Below, piece after piece: positions 8,701 through 17,700 of a DNA stretch of 64,000 nt (position 1 is its first letter; each line of letters begins with the position of its first letter). The DNA comes from Ottowia flava. Lineage in GTDB: Bacteria > Pseudomonadota > Gammaproteobacteria > Burkholderiales > Burkholderiaceae_C. The notes below the pieces were generated by a model, which did not search any database, was not told the origin of the DNA, and saw only the letters and a program-made list of their open reading frames with translations. Position numbers and translations under genes: made by a program. Location of the stretch: assembly GCF_008017535.1 (NCBI RefSeq), contig NZ_VRUA01000011.1, forward strand, positions 62,001-126,000, written 5' to 3'.

Positions 8701-9853
8701 CCGTCAGCTCAGGCCGGCCCAGGTAGCCCGCGGCCACGCCGGGGCCGGTGATGCACAGCTCACCGGTTTCGCCAAACGGCAGAATTTTGAGCGGCGGCAC
8801 CACGGCGCCCACGATGCTGTCCGGGTCGATCACCTCGATCACCAGCAAGCCGTAGTTGGGCAGCGCCTCGCCGATGGTGACGGGCTCACCGGCCTGCAGC
8901 TGGGCCAGGCTCGCCGACACCGTGGCCTCGGTTGGGCCGTAGGTGTTGAACATCAGGCGGCCGGGCGCCCAGCGTTCGACCAGGGCCTGCGGGCACATCT
9001 CGCCACCCAGGTTGATGATGCGCAGATTGGGCACGTCCTGCGCGAACAGCGCCAGCAGCGTGGGCACGGCGTGCAGCACGGTGATGTCGTTTTCGATCAG
9101 CGCGCGCGGCAGCGCCTCGGGGTCGCCCGAGATTTCCTTGGGCGCAATCCACAGCGTGGCGCCCACCAGGTAGCTGATCCAGATCTCCTCGAAGCTCATG
9201 TCGAAGGCGACCGAAAAGCCCTGGTAGACCTTGTCGTCTTCGCGCACACCCAGGCGCGCGTTCTCGCTGCGCAAAAAGTGGCAGATGCTGCGCTGCGTGA
9301 TGGCGATGCCCTTGGGCTTGCCGGTGGAGCCGCTGGTGTAGATGACGTAGGCCGTGTGGTCGGGCGAGGCGTTTTCGCGCCGCCGCAGCACTTCGCCTTC
9401 GGGCAGGGGCGCCAGCAGCTGCTGCGCCGTGAAGATTTGAGCCGAAATGCCCGCTTGCCCTAGAACCGCCTGCGCGGCCAGCTCATCTATCAATAGCGCC
9501 TTGGCGCTGGCATCTTCTAGGCAGATGGCGATGCGCTCGGTCGGCACCTCGCTGTCGAACGGCAACCAGGCCGCGCCGACCTTGGCGATGCCCAGCTGCA
9601 GCACCAGCAAGTCGATGCCACGCGGCAGCCACAGCCCGACCATGTCGCCGGCCTGCACGCCGGCGCTGATCAGCCGGTGGGCGACCAGGTCGGCGGCGGT
9701 GTCCAACTCGGCGTAGCTGAGGCTGCGTTCGCCCGCGATCAGGGCGGTTTTGTCGGGGATGCGCGCGGCCGTGGCTTCAAAGACGTCGGCCAGGATTTCC
9801 GGGCGCAACAGGTCGGGCCGATCGGGGCCGTGCAGGATGGGAGGCAGGGACAT
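5789..9853 (-). CDS. Pls/PosA-type membrane non-ribosomal peptide synthetase (homopoly-amino-acid synthetase family)
   Basis: A 1354-residue single-module synthetase. The adenylation domain (about 20-510) has YTSGSTGKPKG, NTYGPTEATVS, YRTGDLAR, the KIRGFRVELGEIE region and SGKIDRK. A carrier domain carries DLGGHSL with the phosphopantetheine Ser near residue 574. The C-terminal ~700 residues hold six predicted membrane helices in three pairs, each pair followed by a left-handed beta-helix (hexapeptide) domain. This is the architecture of the Streptomyces epsilon-poly-L-lysine synthetase Pls (known for the family). By eye, the substrate-pocket residues read D-M-E-H-I-L-T-V-S-K; the acidic residue at the third position hints at a basic amino acid (inference). 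A dispersed repeat is embedded in frame at about 119-139. The product is unknown. Confidence 0.85.
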   Translation of the reverse strand: MSLPPILHGPDRPDLLRPEILADVFEATAARIPDKTALIAGERSLSYAELDTAADLVAHRLISAGVQAGDMVGLWLPRGIDLLVLQLGIAKVGAAWLPFDSEVPTERIAICLEDASAKALLIDELAAQAVLGQAGISAQIFTAQQLLAPLPEGEVLRRRENASPDHTAYVIYTSGSTGKPKGIAITQRSICHFLRSENARLGVREDDKVYQGFSVAFDMSFEEIWISYLVGATLWIAPKEISGDPEALPRALIENDITVLHAVPTLLALFAQDVPNLRIINLGGEMCPQALVERWAPGRLMFNTYGPTEATVSASLAQLQAGEPVTIGEALPNYGLLVIEVIDPDSIVGAVVPPLKILPFGETGELCITGPGVAAGYLGRPELTAEKFLPNPWARNAQEARLYRTGDLARVENKSDGTPQMQCLGRADDQVKIRGFRVELGEIEAVLAEQAGVGTTAVIMRKDEAGMEQLVAFYVPTGDTPPAVRALRDGLSERLPPYMVPARFEALPAMPRLSSGKIDRKVLKAQALTEAAPTEGGDEPQTLAEEVLFAALAQLFPGQPIRRELDFFSDLGGHSLFAARIISALRQDPRFAQATVADIYQNRRIGPIAESLQAGMVDVGAAQVERPFVLHSAWRRWRCGIAQGVAIPFLVLLKMAQWLAPFFAYHFYTGDAGDSVWRAIGMSVLAFVVTTVLEFVVAWGGKWLIAGRLKPGSYPLWGITYYRWWLADRLTEAVPTYMINGSPLYSAWLRALGAKVGPEVNLGSVTVRVPELVEIGEGSSIGNVVMLENARVEGGLLHLGRIDIGAQANVGSYVTIEGNTRIGEWGHLEGQSALCDGQQIPARKVWHGSPARERGEFDPATLRPRELPSGARVTLETVVFLVGALAISVLFFMPVYPTFLLIDLLDVDAISVRPLVDAGSITDVQAFALRLLKFFLLALPASLVFIFATVLLSALIRWAFLPRMRAGTWSLHSNRYLAKWLVNQIQESSLAVLHGIYATVYSASWYRLLGAKVGKETELSTALGVVPDMLTLGDECFIADAVMLGDEHIDGGWMTVQPTVVSRRSFVGNGAYVPDGTTIPENVLIGVMSAVPRNAAMQPGDTWLGAPPLHLPAREVVAGYPDNLTFAPSRWRKLGRALVEAFRIAAPHALVIAAGYAIVLDAMPLAEAGRWRDVALDLGVGGVLFGFATFVFVALFKWLTVRRYQRRAVPMWTPFVWLSEATTNMYEGITVPWLLRYLRGTPWLSDAFNLLGADIGRGVYLDTTDITEFDCVHIGDHSELNAACCPQTHLFEDRVMKIDHVRIGSRVTLGPRCTVLYGANVGDGAQLGPLTLVMKGESIPAATRWRGLPAAPWR
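9436..9498 (-). repeat. Dispersed repeat copy 3, in frame inside the synthetase gene
   Basis: On the minus strand it reads CTATTGATAGATGAGCTGG, CGCGCAGGCGGTTCTAGGGC and ATTTCGGCTCAAATC, a diverged family member. It encodes roughly ALLIDELAAQAVLGQAGISA without breaking the frame. Confidence 0.6.
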
Positions 9854-10045
9854 GGGTGGGAGCAGCAGGGCAGCAACGCGGGGACTGCACCACAACGCCG
9901 CCCCAAGGGTCGGTGGTGGACAGCAGCGCTGGCATTGTCGCCCGCCCTGGAGGCGCATTGCGACCAAAAAGACGCCTGGCCGCGGACTTTTAAGCATCGG
10001 CCCCCCGGCAACGCCCCGCAGCGCCGGGGTAAATGCGCCATTCGG

Positions 10046-10051
10046 TACAGT
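10046..10051 (+). promoter_or_regulatory. -10 element close to the PACE gene start (possible leaderless transcript)
   Basis: TACAGT ends 7 nt before the ATG at 10059. The sequence between (GCCGGGC) is not a convincing ribosome-binding site. Same arrangement as at metH1 and the threonine dehydratase gene. Confidence 0.45.
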
Positions 10052-10058
10052 GCCGGGC

Positions 10059-10508
10059 ATGTCGCCCCGTGCACCGCTTTTTTTCTCGCTCCAGGGGCCG
10101 CGTCGCCGCGTCCTCTATGTCGCCCTGTATGAGGGCATCGCCATCGCCGTCGTGACGCTGGCGCTGCTGGTCTTCACCGATGAAGACCCTTTCAGGGCTG
10201 GCGGCTTGGCCGTGGGCAGCTCGGTCATCGCGGTGGTCTGGAACCTGGTCTTCAACGCCTTGTTCGAGCGCTGGGAGCGCCGCCAGGCGGTGCGCGGGCG
10301 CAGCGCGGCGCGGCGCGTGGCGCACGCCATCGGCTTTGAGGGCGGCCTGCTGTTCTGGCTGGTGCCGTTTTTTGCGTGGTGGCTGAACATCAGCCTGTGG
10401 CAGGCCCTGGTGATGGACGTGGGGCTCTTGGTGTTCTTTCTGGTCTACACCTTCGTCTTCACCTGGTGTTTTGACCGCCTGTTTGGCCTGCCCGCATCGG
10501 CGCAATAG
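10059..10508 (+). CDS. PACE-family multidrug efflux transporter
   Basis: Proteobacterial antimicrobial compound efflux (PACE, AceI-type) pumps are four-helix inner-membrane proteins exporting biocides such as chlorhexidine. The 149-residue product has four hydrophobic segments arranged as two tandem two-helix units. Signature pieces are visible: YEGIA in helix 1 (the position of the essential acidic residue), WNLVFNALFERWE in helix 2, RRVAHAIGFEGG in helix 3, and VYTFVFTWCFDRLF in helix 4. Start 10059 places helix 1 about 20 residues in, as in the family. It is divergent from the synthetase gene with about 205 bp between, so a shared regulatory region is possible. Substrate unknown. Confidence 0.88.
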   Translation: MSPRAPLFFSLQGPRRRVLYVALYEGIAIAVVTLALLVFTDEDPFRAGGLAVGSSVIAVVWNLVFNALFERWERRQAVRGRSAARRVAHAIGFEGGLLFWLVPFFAWWLNISLWQALVMDVGLLVFFLVYTFVFTWCFDRLFGLPASAQ

Positions 10509-10534
10509 GCCAGCGGCTGTCACACAAGCGGCCG

Positions 10535-10540
10535 CACAAT
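10535..10540 (+). promoter_or_regulatory. -10-like element close to the threonine dehydratase start
   Basis: CACAAT ends 6 nt before the ATG at 10547. The six nt between are CGGGGG, which could also be read as an unusually close Shine-Dalgarno-like run. No clear -35 hexamer. Confidence 0.4.
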
Positions 10541-10546
10541 CGGGGG

Positions 10547-11749
10547 ATGCTCCAACTCGCCGACATCGAAAGCGCCGCCGAACGCCTGCAGGGCCAGGTG
10601 CTGAACACGCCCTGCGTCGAATCGCGCACGCTGTCGCAGATGACCGGCGCGCAGGTTTTTTTGAAGTTCGAGAACCTGCAGTTCACCGCCTCGTTCAAGG
10701 AACGTGGCGCGCTGAACAAGCTGGTGCAACTGACGCCGGAAGAACGCGCACGCGGCGTGATCGCCATGAGCGCCGGCAACCACGCGCAGGGCGTGGCCTT
10801 TCACGCGCAGCGCCTGGGCATCCGCGCGGTGATCGTCATGCCGCGCTTCACGCCGGGTGTGAAGGTGGCGCGCACGCGCGGCTTTGGCGCCGAGGTGGTG
10901 CTGCACGGCGACACGCTGGATGCGGCCAGCACCCACGCGCGCGAGTTGGCGGCGGCGCAGGGCCTGAGCTTTGTCCACCCGTTTGACGACGAGGCCGTCA
11001 TGGCCGGCCAGGGCACGCTGGCGCTGGAGATGCTGGCGCAGCAGCCGACGCTGGACGCACTGGTGGTGCCGATCGGCGGCGGCGGGCTGATCAGCGGCGT
11101 GGCCACGGCGGCCAAGGCGCTCAAGCCCGGCATCCGCGTGGTCGGCGTGCAGACGCTGCGCTTTCCCGGCGCCGTGAACGCCGTCACCGGCAGCCAGCAC
11201 CCGCGCGGCGACAGCACGATTGCCGAAGGGATCGCCGTCAGCGCGCCGGGCGCGTTGTGTCTGCCAGTGATCCGCGAACGCGTGGACGATTTGCTGCTGG
11301 TGGACGAAGGCGATGTGGAACACGCCATCGTCGCGCTGCTGGAGATCGAAAAAACGCTGGCCGAAGGCGCGGGGGCGACCGCGCTGGCGGCGCTGCTGCG
11401 CCACCCCGAAGGCTTTGCCGGTCAGCGCGTGGGCTTGGTGCTGTCGGGCGGCAACATCGACCCGATGCTGCTGGCCGCCATCATTGGGCGCGGCATGGTG
11501 CGCAGCGGGCGGCTGGCGCGCGTGGTCGTCAGCTCGCGCGACGTGCCGGGCTCGCTGGCGCGCATCACCGCGCTGGTGGCCGAGGGTGGCGCCAACGTGC
11601 AGGAGATCCACCACCAGCGCGCCTTCACGCTGCTGGCGGCCCAGCATGTCGAGGTGGAGCTGGTGCTGCAGACGCGCGACGCCGACCACGTGCAGGAGTT
11701 GCTGGCGCAGCTGAACGCGCAGGGCTTGCAGGCGCGCCTGCTGGCTTGA
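10547..11749 (+). CDS. ilvA: Threonine ammonia-lyase (threonine dehydratase) with C-terminal ACT domain
   Basis: PLP enzyme converting L-threonine to 2-oxobutanoate and ammonia. The Schiff-base lysine lies in FTASFKERG (K51), with SAGNHAQGVAF as the adjacent substrate loop and GGGGLISG as the phosphate-binding glycine loop. A single ACT domain covers about 325-400 (DVPGSLARITALV, ANVQEIHHQRAF). At 400 residues with one ACT domain it resembles the shorter TdcB/IlvA-type enzyme rather than the ~510-residue biosynthetic IlvA with two ACT-like units. Whether it is biosynthetic (isoleucine) or catabolic cannot be decided here, so the symbol is tentative. It stands alone, followed by a dispersed repeat. 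Confidence 0.9.
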   Translation: MLQLADIESAAERLQGQVLNTPCVESRTLSQMTGAQVFLKFENLQFTASFKERGALNKLVQLTPEERARGVIAMSAGNHAQGVAFHAQRLGIRAVIVMPRFTPGVKVARTRGFGAEVVLHGDTLDAASTHARELAAAQGLSFVHPFDDEAVMAGQGTLALEMLAQQPTLDALVVPIGGGGLISGVATAAKALKPGIRVVGVQTLRFPGAVNAVTGSQHPRGDSTIAEGIAVSAPGALCLPVIRERVDDLLLVDEGDVEHAIVALLEIEKTLAEGAGATALAALLRHPEGFAGQRVGLVLSGGNIDPMLLAAIIGRGMVRSGRLARVVVSSRDVPGSLARITALVAEGGANVQEIHHQRAFTLLAAQHVEVELVLQTRDADHVQELLAQLNAQGLQARLLA

Positions 11750-11814
11750 GCGGGCCGGGCTGCGGCCCTCTGGCGCTGGCGCGTCTCAGACAGGATCGAC
11801 AGCCCAATTTCCGG

Positions 11815-11873
11815 TGAATTTGGTCTTTGGCCCTACAACCACCTGCGCAAGCAGCTACTATTTTTGCAGTAAA
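11815..11873 (-). repeat. Dispersed repeat copy 4, supplying the stop codon of the histidine kinase gene
   Basis: On the minus strand: AAAAATAGTAGCTGCTTGCG, CAGGTGGTTGTAGGGCCAAA and GACCAAATTC, one of the best consensus copies. The TAG in AAATAGTAG (11858-11860) is the stop of the upstream kinase gene. Confidence 0.8.
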
Positions 11874-13966
11874 CCGGTCTGGCTGCCCGCGGCTCTGGCC
11901 ACCGCCAGGCTGAAGCGAAACTCGGTCCCCTGGGGCTGGAGAGCGGTGTAGCTCAGCGTGCCGCCGTGCTGTTCAACCACGGTGCGGCACAGCGACAGGC
12001 CCAGGCCCATGCCTTCGGCCTTGGTGGTGAAAAAGGGCGTGAACAGCTGCTGCGCCACCTCTTCGCTGATGCCTTCGCCCGTGTCCGCCACGCTGAATTC
12101 GACCGCGCCACGCGTCTGGCCCGGCACCGGCGCCGTCGGTTGCGCGGCCAGCGACAGCACGCGCAGGCCGCGCACATCGGCCATGGCCTGCATGGCGTTG
12201 CGCGCCAGGTTGATCAGCGCCTGCTCGATCATCGTCGGCTCGCACCAGACCTCCGGCAGGTCGGGCGCCACCGTCAGCTCCACGGTGACGCGCAGCTTGC
12301 GCGCCTGCAGCTGCACCAGCGGGAAAATGGCGTCGAACAGCGCGCGCGGCGCCACCGCCTGGCGCGTGGTGGCGCGCCGCCGCACCAAGTCGTGCACGCT
12401 GTTGATGACCTTGCCGGCGCGGCCAGCCTGCTCGGCGATGCGCGCGAGGGCGACCCGCACATCGTCCATGGTGTCGTCGCTGGCGGGGGTGTCGGCGGCC
12501 GACTGAAGCAGGTTGAGCGAGCCGGTGGCGTAGCTTGAGATGGCGGCCAGCGGCTGGTTCAATTCGTGGCTCATCAGCGAAGCCATCTCGCCCACCGTGG
12601 CCAGGCGGGCACTGGCTTGCAGGCGCTCCTGGCTGGCACGCGAGAGCTCTTCAGCACGCCGTTGCGCCGTGAGGTCGAGCACCGCCCCCATCCACCCCGT
12701 CTGCCGACCGTGCGCGGCGATCAGCGGCGCTTCGATGATCAACACCGGAAAGCGCGTACCGTCCTTGCGCATGAAGACCGACTCCATCCCCTCCCGAGGC
12801 GGCAACTGGCCCGAGCGCCGCACCGCCTGGCGCGCGCGGAATTCGTGCGCATTCTCGGGCGGCCAGTAGGGCGCCGGCGACGGCAGGCCGATCAGCTCCT
12901 GCGCCGAGTAGCCAACCATGTCGCAGAAGGCGGGGTTCACGTAGGTGATGGTGCCGTCCAGATCGCGCGCGCGCAGGCCGGTGACGAGCGAATCCTCCAT
13001 CGCCTTGCGAAAGGCCAGCGCCTGGGCCAGGCCGGCCTCGGCCAGCTGGCGGCGGCGGAAGTCGCGCACCAGAAGTACCAGCACCGACACCAGGGCAATC
13101 GACAGCAGCGTGACCAGCGCCGTGAGCACGTTGGGAAACACATCGGGCGCCGGCCGCCCGCCCTCCAGACGCAACACCACGGTGGTGCCCGGCAGATCGA
13201 CGATCTGCTGCGCCACGAACAGGCGCGCACTGCGGCGCGTGGCGCCGGCCACCGCCAGACGGGTGCCGTCCAGTTCCGTGAACACGACCGTTTGGCGCTG
13301 CGTGAAGGGAGGCCCCAGCAGCTGCGACAGCACGCCGCCCAGTGAATAGGTGGCCACCAGGTAGCCAAGGCTGCGCTGGCCCTGCATCAGTGGCAGGCAG
13401 ACTTCCATGACCTCTTCGCCCACGCCGTTGGCGCGCGTGACGAAATGGCTGGGTGCGTAGGCCGGACCGCCAAACTTGCGGGCCGAAGCACAGGCCTGCG
13501 CGGCCCCTGCGTCGGGTGCACTGCGCAGGCGGTCATCGACCTCGCTCAACGGTGGATAGTACGGACTGTCCACCGACGCCAGCACGCTGGTGGGGGTGCT
13601 CCGCCATTCGAGGCGCAGCCATTCACGGTGGTCTTCCAGCAGCTTCAGCGCAGCGGGCGTCCATTGGTCGTGCGTGCCGTGAATGGCACCCAGCCCGTGC
13701 AGATCCTGCAGGTTGCGCGCCAGGCCGCTGCGCAGCACCTGCGCGGCCTCGGCCGTGTCGCGCTCGATAGCCCGCTGCACCTGCTCGATTTCATAGCCCC
13801 GCGCCAGCCAGACCAGCGTGGCCAGCACCGCCAGCACCAGCAGCGACAGCAAACCCCACAGCATCCAGCGGCGCCAAACGCTGCGCAGCCAGCGCAGCGT
13901 AGGCCTCAGGCGCGCACGCGCCCGCGCGGGCCAGCGCCGGAAGGCGAAGGCGGCGCCCTCGGCCAT
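11858..13966 (-). CDS. Membrane sensor histidine kinase with periplasmic sensor and PAS domain
   Basis: A 702-residue orthodox sensor kinase. Membrane helix 1 is at about 34-57, a periplasmic sensor at 58-276, helix 2 at 277-300, and a PAS domain at about 318-435 (DGTITYVNPAFCDMVGYSAQEL). A HisKA H-box has the phosphorylated histidine at SHELNQP (H467), and the HATPase domain has NLARNAM, DTGEGI and GMGLGLSLC. The layout resembles DctB/FixL-like kinases. No response regulator is adjacent, so the partner is elsewhere. The gene starts 4 bp after the stop of the nitrilase gene and likely shares its transcript. The last residues (LLQK) and the stop codon come from a dispersed repeat. Signal unknown. 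Confidence 0.9.
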   Translation of the reverse strand: MAEGAAFAFRRWPARARARLRPTLRWLRSVWRRWMLWGLLSLLVLAVLATLVWLARGYEIEQVQRAIERDTAEAAQVLRSGLARNLQDLHGLGAIHGTHDQWTPAALKLLEDHREWLRLEWRSTPTSVLASVDSPYYPPLSEVDDRLRSAPDAGAAQACASARKFGGPAYAPSHFVTRANGVGEEVMEVCLPLMQGQRSLGYLVATYSLGGVLSQLLGPPFTQRQTVVFTELDGTRLAVAGATRRSARLFVAQQIVDLPGTTVVLRLEGGRPAPDVFPNVLTALVTLLSIALVSVLVLLVRDFRRRQLAEAGLAQALAFRKAMEDSLVTGLRARDLDGTITYVNPAFCDMVGYSAQELIGLPSPAPYWPPENAHEFRARQAVRRSGQLPPREGMESVFMRKDGTRFPVLIIEAPLIAAHGRQTGWMGAVLDLTAQRRAEELSRASQERLQASARLATVGEMASLMSHELNQPLAAISSYATGSLNLLQSAADTPASDDTMDDVRVALARIAEQAGRAGKVINSVHDLVRRRATTRQAVAPRALFDAIFPLVQLQARKLRVTVELTVAPDLPEVWCEPTMIEQALINLARNAMQAMADVRGLRVLSLAAQPTAPVPGQTRGAVEFSVADTGEGISEEVAQQLFTPFFTTKAEGMGLGLSLCRTVVEQHGGTLSYTALQPQGTEFRFSLAVARAAGSQTGLLQK

Positions 13967-13970
13967 GGCG

Positions 13971-14792
13971 TCAGAGCACGCGGTGCGTCAGCGCTGGGAG
14001 TTGCGCTCGGCGCGCCGCGATAGCCGGTGACGGCAGGTCGGCCAGCACGATACCGGCTCCTTCTGCCTGCATACCGAGGACCTGGCCCCAGGCATCCAAC
14101 ACCATGCTGTGGCCCCAGGTGCGGCGGCCGTTCTCGTGCGTGCCGCCCTGCGCGGCGGCAACCACGCCACACAGGTTCTCGATCGCCCGTGCCCGCAACA
14201 GCACCTCCCAGTGCGCCATGCCCGTGACGTAGGTAAAGGCACTGGGCACCAGCAGCAGGTCGGCGCCTTGCGCGACGTAATGCCGGTACAACTCCGGGAA
14301 ACGCAGGTCGTAGCAGACGCTCATGCCCACCTTCCAGCGGTGGCCATCTCGCGAAGGCAGGTCGAACAGGGTTGGCGTCCGCCCGGAGTTCAGCACCGCG
14401 GCTTCGTCGTACACCCGCGTGCCGTCATCAAAGCGGAACAGGTGGATCTTGTCGTAGCAGGCCACGCGCTCGCCCGCTGGCGAAAACGCCAACGACGCGT
14501 TGCGCACGCGCATCGGGTCCGCGGGCTCGGACGATACGGGCAACGTGCCTCCGACAATCCACAGATCCAGCGCACGCGCGGTGGCGGCGAGCCAGTCCTG
14601 GATCGGACCGTTGCCCAGCGCTTCCTGCAGTGCCAGCTTGTCGGTGTCGCGTCGACCCATGACACAGAAATATTCAGGCAGCACCGCCAGCTCCGCGCCG
14701 GCCTGGGCGGCTTGGATCAGCAGGGCATGCGCGGTGCGCAGGTTGTCCGCCACGTCGGTGGACGACACCATCTGGATCGCAGCGACTTTCAT
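13971..14792 (-). CDS. Carbon-nitrogen hydrolase (nitrilase superfamily, Nit1/Nit2-like amidase)
   Basis: A 273-residue hydrolase with the complete nitrilase triad: E40 (LPEYFCVMG), K115 (YDKIHLF) and C160 (GMSVCYDLRFPELYR). The closest well-studied relatives are omega-amidase and deaminated-glutathione amidase, which repair or recycle amide metabolites. That specific assignment is an inference from overall similarity. Its ATG overlaps the TGA of the large yhdP-like gene (ATGA at 14789-14792) and its stop is 4 bp before the kinase start, so the three genes are tightly coupled. In this bacterial group a nitrilase next to yhdP and glnE is a familiar order. Confidence 0.9.
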   Translation of the reverse strand: MKVAAIQMVSSTDVADNLRTAHALLIQAAQAGAELAVLPEYFCVMGRRDTDKLALQEALGNGPIQDWLAATARALDLWIVGGTLPVSSEPADPMRVRNASLAFSPAGERVACYDKIHLFRFDDGTRVYDEAAVLNSGRTPTLFDLPSRDGHRWKVGMSVCYDLRFPELYRHYVAQGADLLLVPSAFTYVTGMAHWEVLLRARAIENLCGVVAAAQGGTHENGRRTWGHSMVLDAWGQVLGMQAEGAGIVLADLPSPAIAARRAQLPALTHRVL

Positions 14793-17700
14793 GAAGACTC
14801 CTCCATGGTCGCATTCTGCGGCAGCTGTGAACCGGGCGTGCCGGAAGCCCCCGCTTCCGGGGCCGAAGCTGGTGCCCCGGGCACGGTCGCCGGCGCGGTG
14901 CGGCCCTTGATCTGCGTGACCTGCGGGTCGGCCCAGGTGCCGCCAACGTGGAACTCGCGCGTGGCCGCCTTGATGAGTGGCTGCTTGAGCACAAGTTGCG
15001 CGATGAAAGCGCCGATGCCGATCGCCGGGTTGATCACCGTGGCCGCCAGCGCGGCGGTGCCCGCGTCGATCTCCGGCACCACGACCACGCGCAGGTTCTG
15101 CGTTTCGCGGTCGATGTCGGCGCTGCCGTCCATCAGCACCGCCGCGTTCACGCCCTTCATCTGAAGATTGTTGGTCGTGGCCACGCCGCGCTCCAGCGTG
15201 ACATCGCCGCGCACGTAGTCAAACGCGAATCCGGTACTGAACAGGTCGCGAAAATCGAGCGTGAGCCGCCGCGGCAGCGCCTGCAGGCTGAGCACGCCCA
15301 GCAGCTTGGCGATGCCCGGATCGGCCTTGAGGAACTGGCCCGCGTCCACATCCAGGTGCAGCGCGCCGCTCATGGTCGGGTAGTGGGGCGACGTCGGGGC
15401 CCCTGCCCATGTCAGTTGGCCGGACAGCGTACCTTTGCCACGCGCCAGCACGCCAGGCATGTCGAAGCGCTTGAGCAAGGCGCCGGCGTCGCGGATGTCG
15501 ATCTTCAGGTTCAAGGCGGTGCGGCGGCGATCATCGGCATCGCGCGGCGCGCGGGGATCCACGGGCAGGGCGGGTGCACGCACCCGCGTCGCCCAGCGCC
15601 CGGTGGCACTGAGCGCACCTTCGGGCATGGTCAGTCCCAGGTGCGACAACTCCCACTCCTGCACGATCCCCGCGCCCTGGCGCGGCATCACGACGTCGTG
15701 GTTGATCGCCTGCAGTTCCAGGCGGCCCAGTTTCTTGCCGCGCAACTCGAAGTCGTCAACCACCACGTCCAGCGCCGGAATGTGCGCTGGCGGCTCACCC
15801 AGCGTGGCGGGGCCTTCGCCGCCGCTGGGCGCAGGAATGCTGAGGCGCGCCAGGCGGGCATGAACCTTGCCTGCCCGTCCCCCGGCACCTTCGCTGTATT
15901 CAATGCGCCCGGCCAGCTCGCGTGCCTGCACGTCGGCGCGCCACAGCGCGCCCACACGCGTACCGGTGGCGCTGACCTGGTGCAAGCTGCGGTCGTCGGC
16001 CACCAGCTCATCGACTTTCATCGTCCACTGCGTTGGCAGAAATCCGCTGTCCCCAGGCGCCGCGGGTGCCAACGCCTCGCTGCCGCCAAACAGGTTGCCC
16101 AGCAACTCCTCCCATGGCCCCGTCTCCAACCGGGGCAATTGCACCTGGGCAATCACGCCGCTGCCTGGCAACTTCAGGCCTTCGGCCGGCACGGCACCGA
16201 GGGCAAGCACGCCACGCAGAACGCGGGCCGGCACCGCGTGCGTATCGCGCTCGTAGTGGAGCGCAAGTGCGTCGCCGACACGCAGGTTCAGATCGGACCG
16301 CCCTTCGGCGCTAGCGCGTGACGCGTAGCGCAATGGCCACGCGGCCTCGGCCGTCTTGTTCAACGGGGCCGGCAATGCCCAGGCCATGCCGCGCAGGTCG
16401 CTGGTGACTTGCACGTCCGGCTGGGGGCCGTTGAAGCTGATGACCGCCTCGTAGGCCGCGCTGCCGCTCGCCCGCTCCGCCAGCGCAGGCAGGGGCGCCC
16501 AGTCGGCCATGCTGCGCAAGCCCTCCGCCGTGGCCGCGCCCCGGGCGCGAACCACCACGCCAGCCGCGGCACTCTCGCCCGGCGGGCGCTGCATCCCGCC
16601 GCTGACCTGGGCCTCGCCCCCCAGCAACTGGACCCGCACGTCGTGGATCGCGAACCCGGCTTGGGAAAAGCTGATTTCACCGCGCGCCTGCCCCAGCCGG
16701 GGCGAATCGGCACTCAGTCGCAAATCGTTGCCCTTGAGCACAACCCTTCCGTCGACGCGCGCCTTGTCGATGTGCGAGATCGGCAGGTCCAGCTTGAGCC
16801 TCAGGGCGGCCTCGCCGCTGCCTTCGGCGTTGTCCAGCGCGTGCTGGGTGAACCCCGCAACCGGCGATGCCTTGGCGATGCCCAAGGCTGCGGCCAGCGG
16901 CCCGCGCCCCTCGCCGTCCACCAGCACCCGGGTGTTCTGCAGGTCGGCGATGCCCGCCTGGATTTGCGTGAATTGCCAGCCCGGATGTCCCTGCACACGG
17001 CCGCGCGCATCGCGAATGCGCATGCTGCTGTGCTCGAAGATCAGCTCGCCCGACAAGTCCTCCAGCGCAGGCCATGCCGGCTGGCCCGCGGGCTGGATGG
17101 CGCGCGGCACATAGGCCATGGTCACGCCTTGAGTCTTCCCGGCGATGCGGAACTCGGTGCCAGGCGGTGGGTTATGGGTAGCGACGTGCCGCAGATCGCC
17201 CTTGACCCGCACCGCCACATCGCGCGCCTCGCCCTTGACGATGGCGTCCCGCACGTAGTGCCGCGCATCCGAGGGAATGGCCAGCGGCAGGTAGCGGTGC
17301 ACGCTGGCACCGTTGGCCCGGCTGAAGGCGCCCTGCAGATCCAGCACGCCAGGGAATCGCGGCACGGTCTGGCCGTCGCCTGTGGTCCAGCGCGCCTTGA
17401 AACTGCCTGTGGCGTCGGCATTGGTCAGGCGCAACTCGTCGACGGTCAGTTCAAGCTGCTCGCCCTCGACGCGCCAATGCGCGCTGGTGGCGAGATCGGC
17501 CACCTCGATGGTCGGCTGCTCGAACACGCCGGGGAATTCCAGCGCGCCCTTCTGCATGCTGATTTGCGCCTTGCCGCCCTTGGGGTGGACCTCGGCGTCG
17601 ACCACAGCGCCGCGCAGGCCGGGCACACCAGCCACCGGTTCTCCCTTGGTGTCCGGCGCGGCCGGCATGGCCGCCACCGAAAGGTCCGACACGCGGGTGC

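Noticed and set aside
6524-9463. A 979-codon open frame antisense to the Pls-type synthetase
   Set aside because: Its translation is rich in His, Gln, Arg and Ala without domains, as expected for an antisense frame of a GC-rich gene. The sense strand carries clear NRPS motifs.
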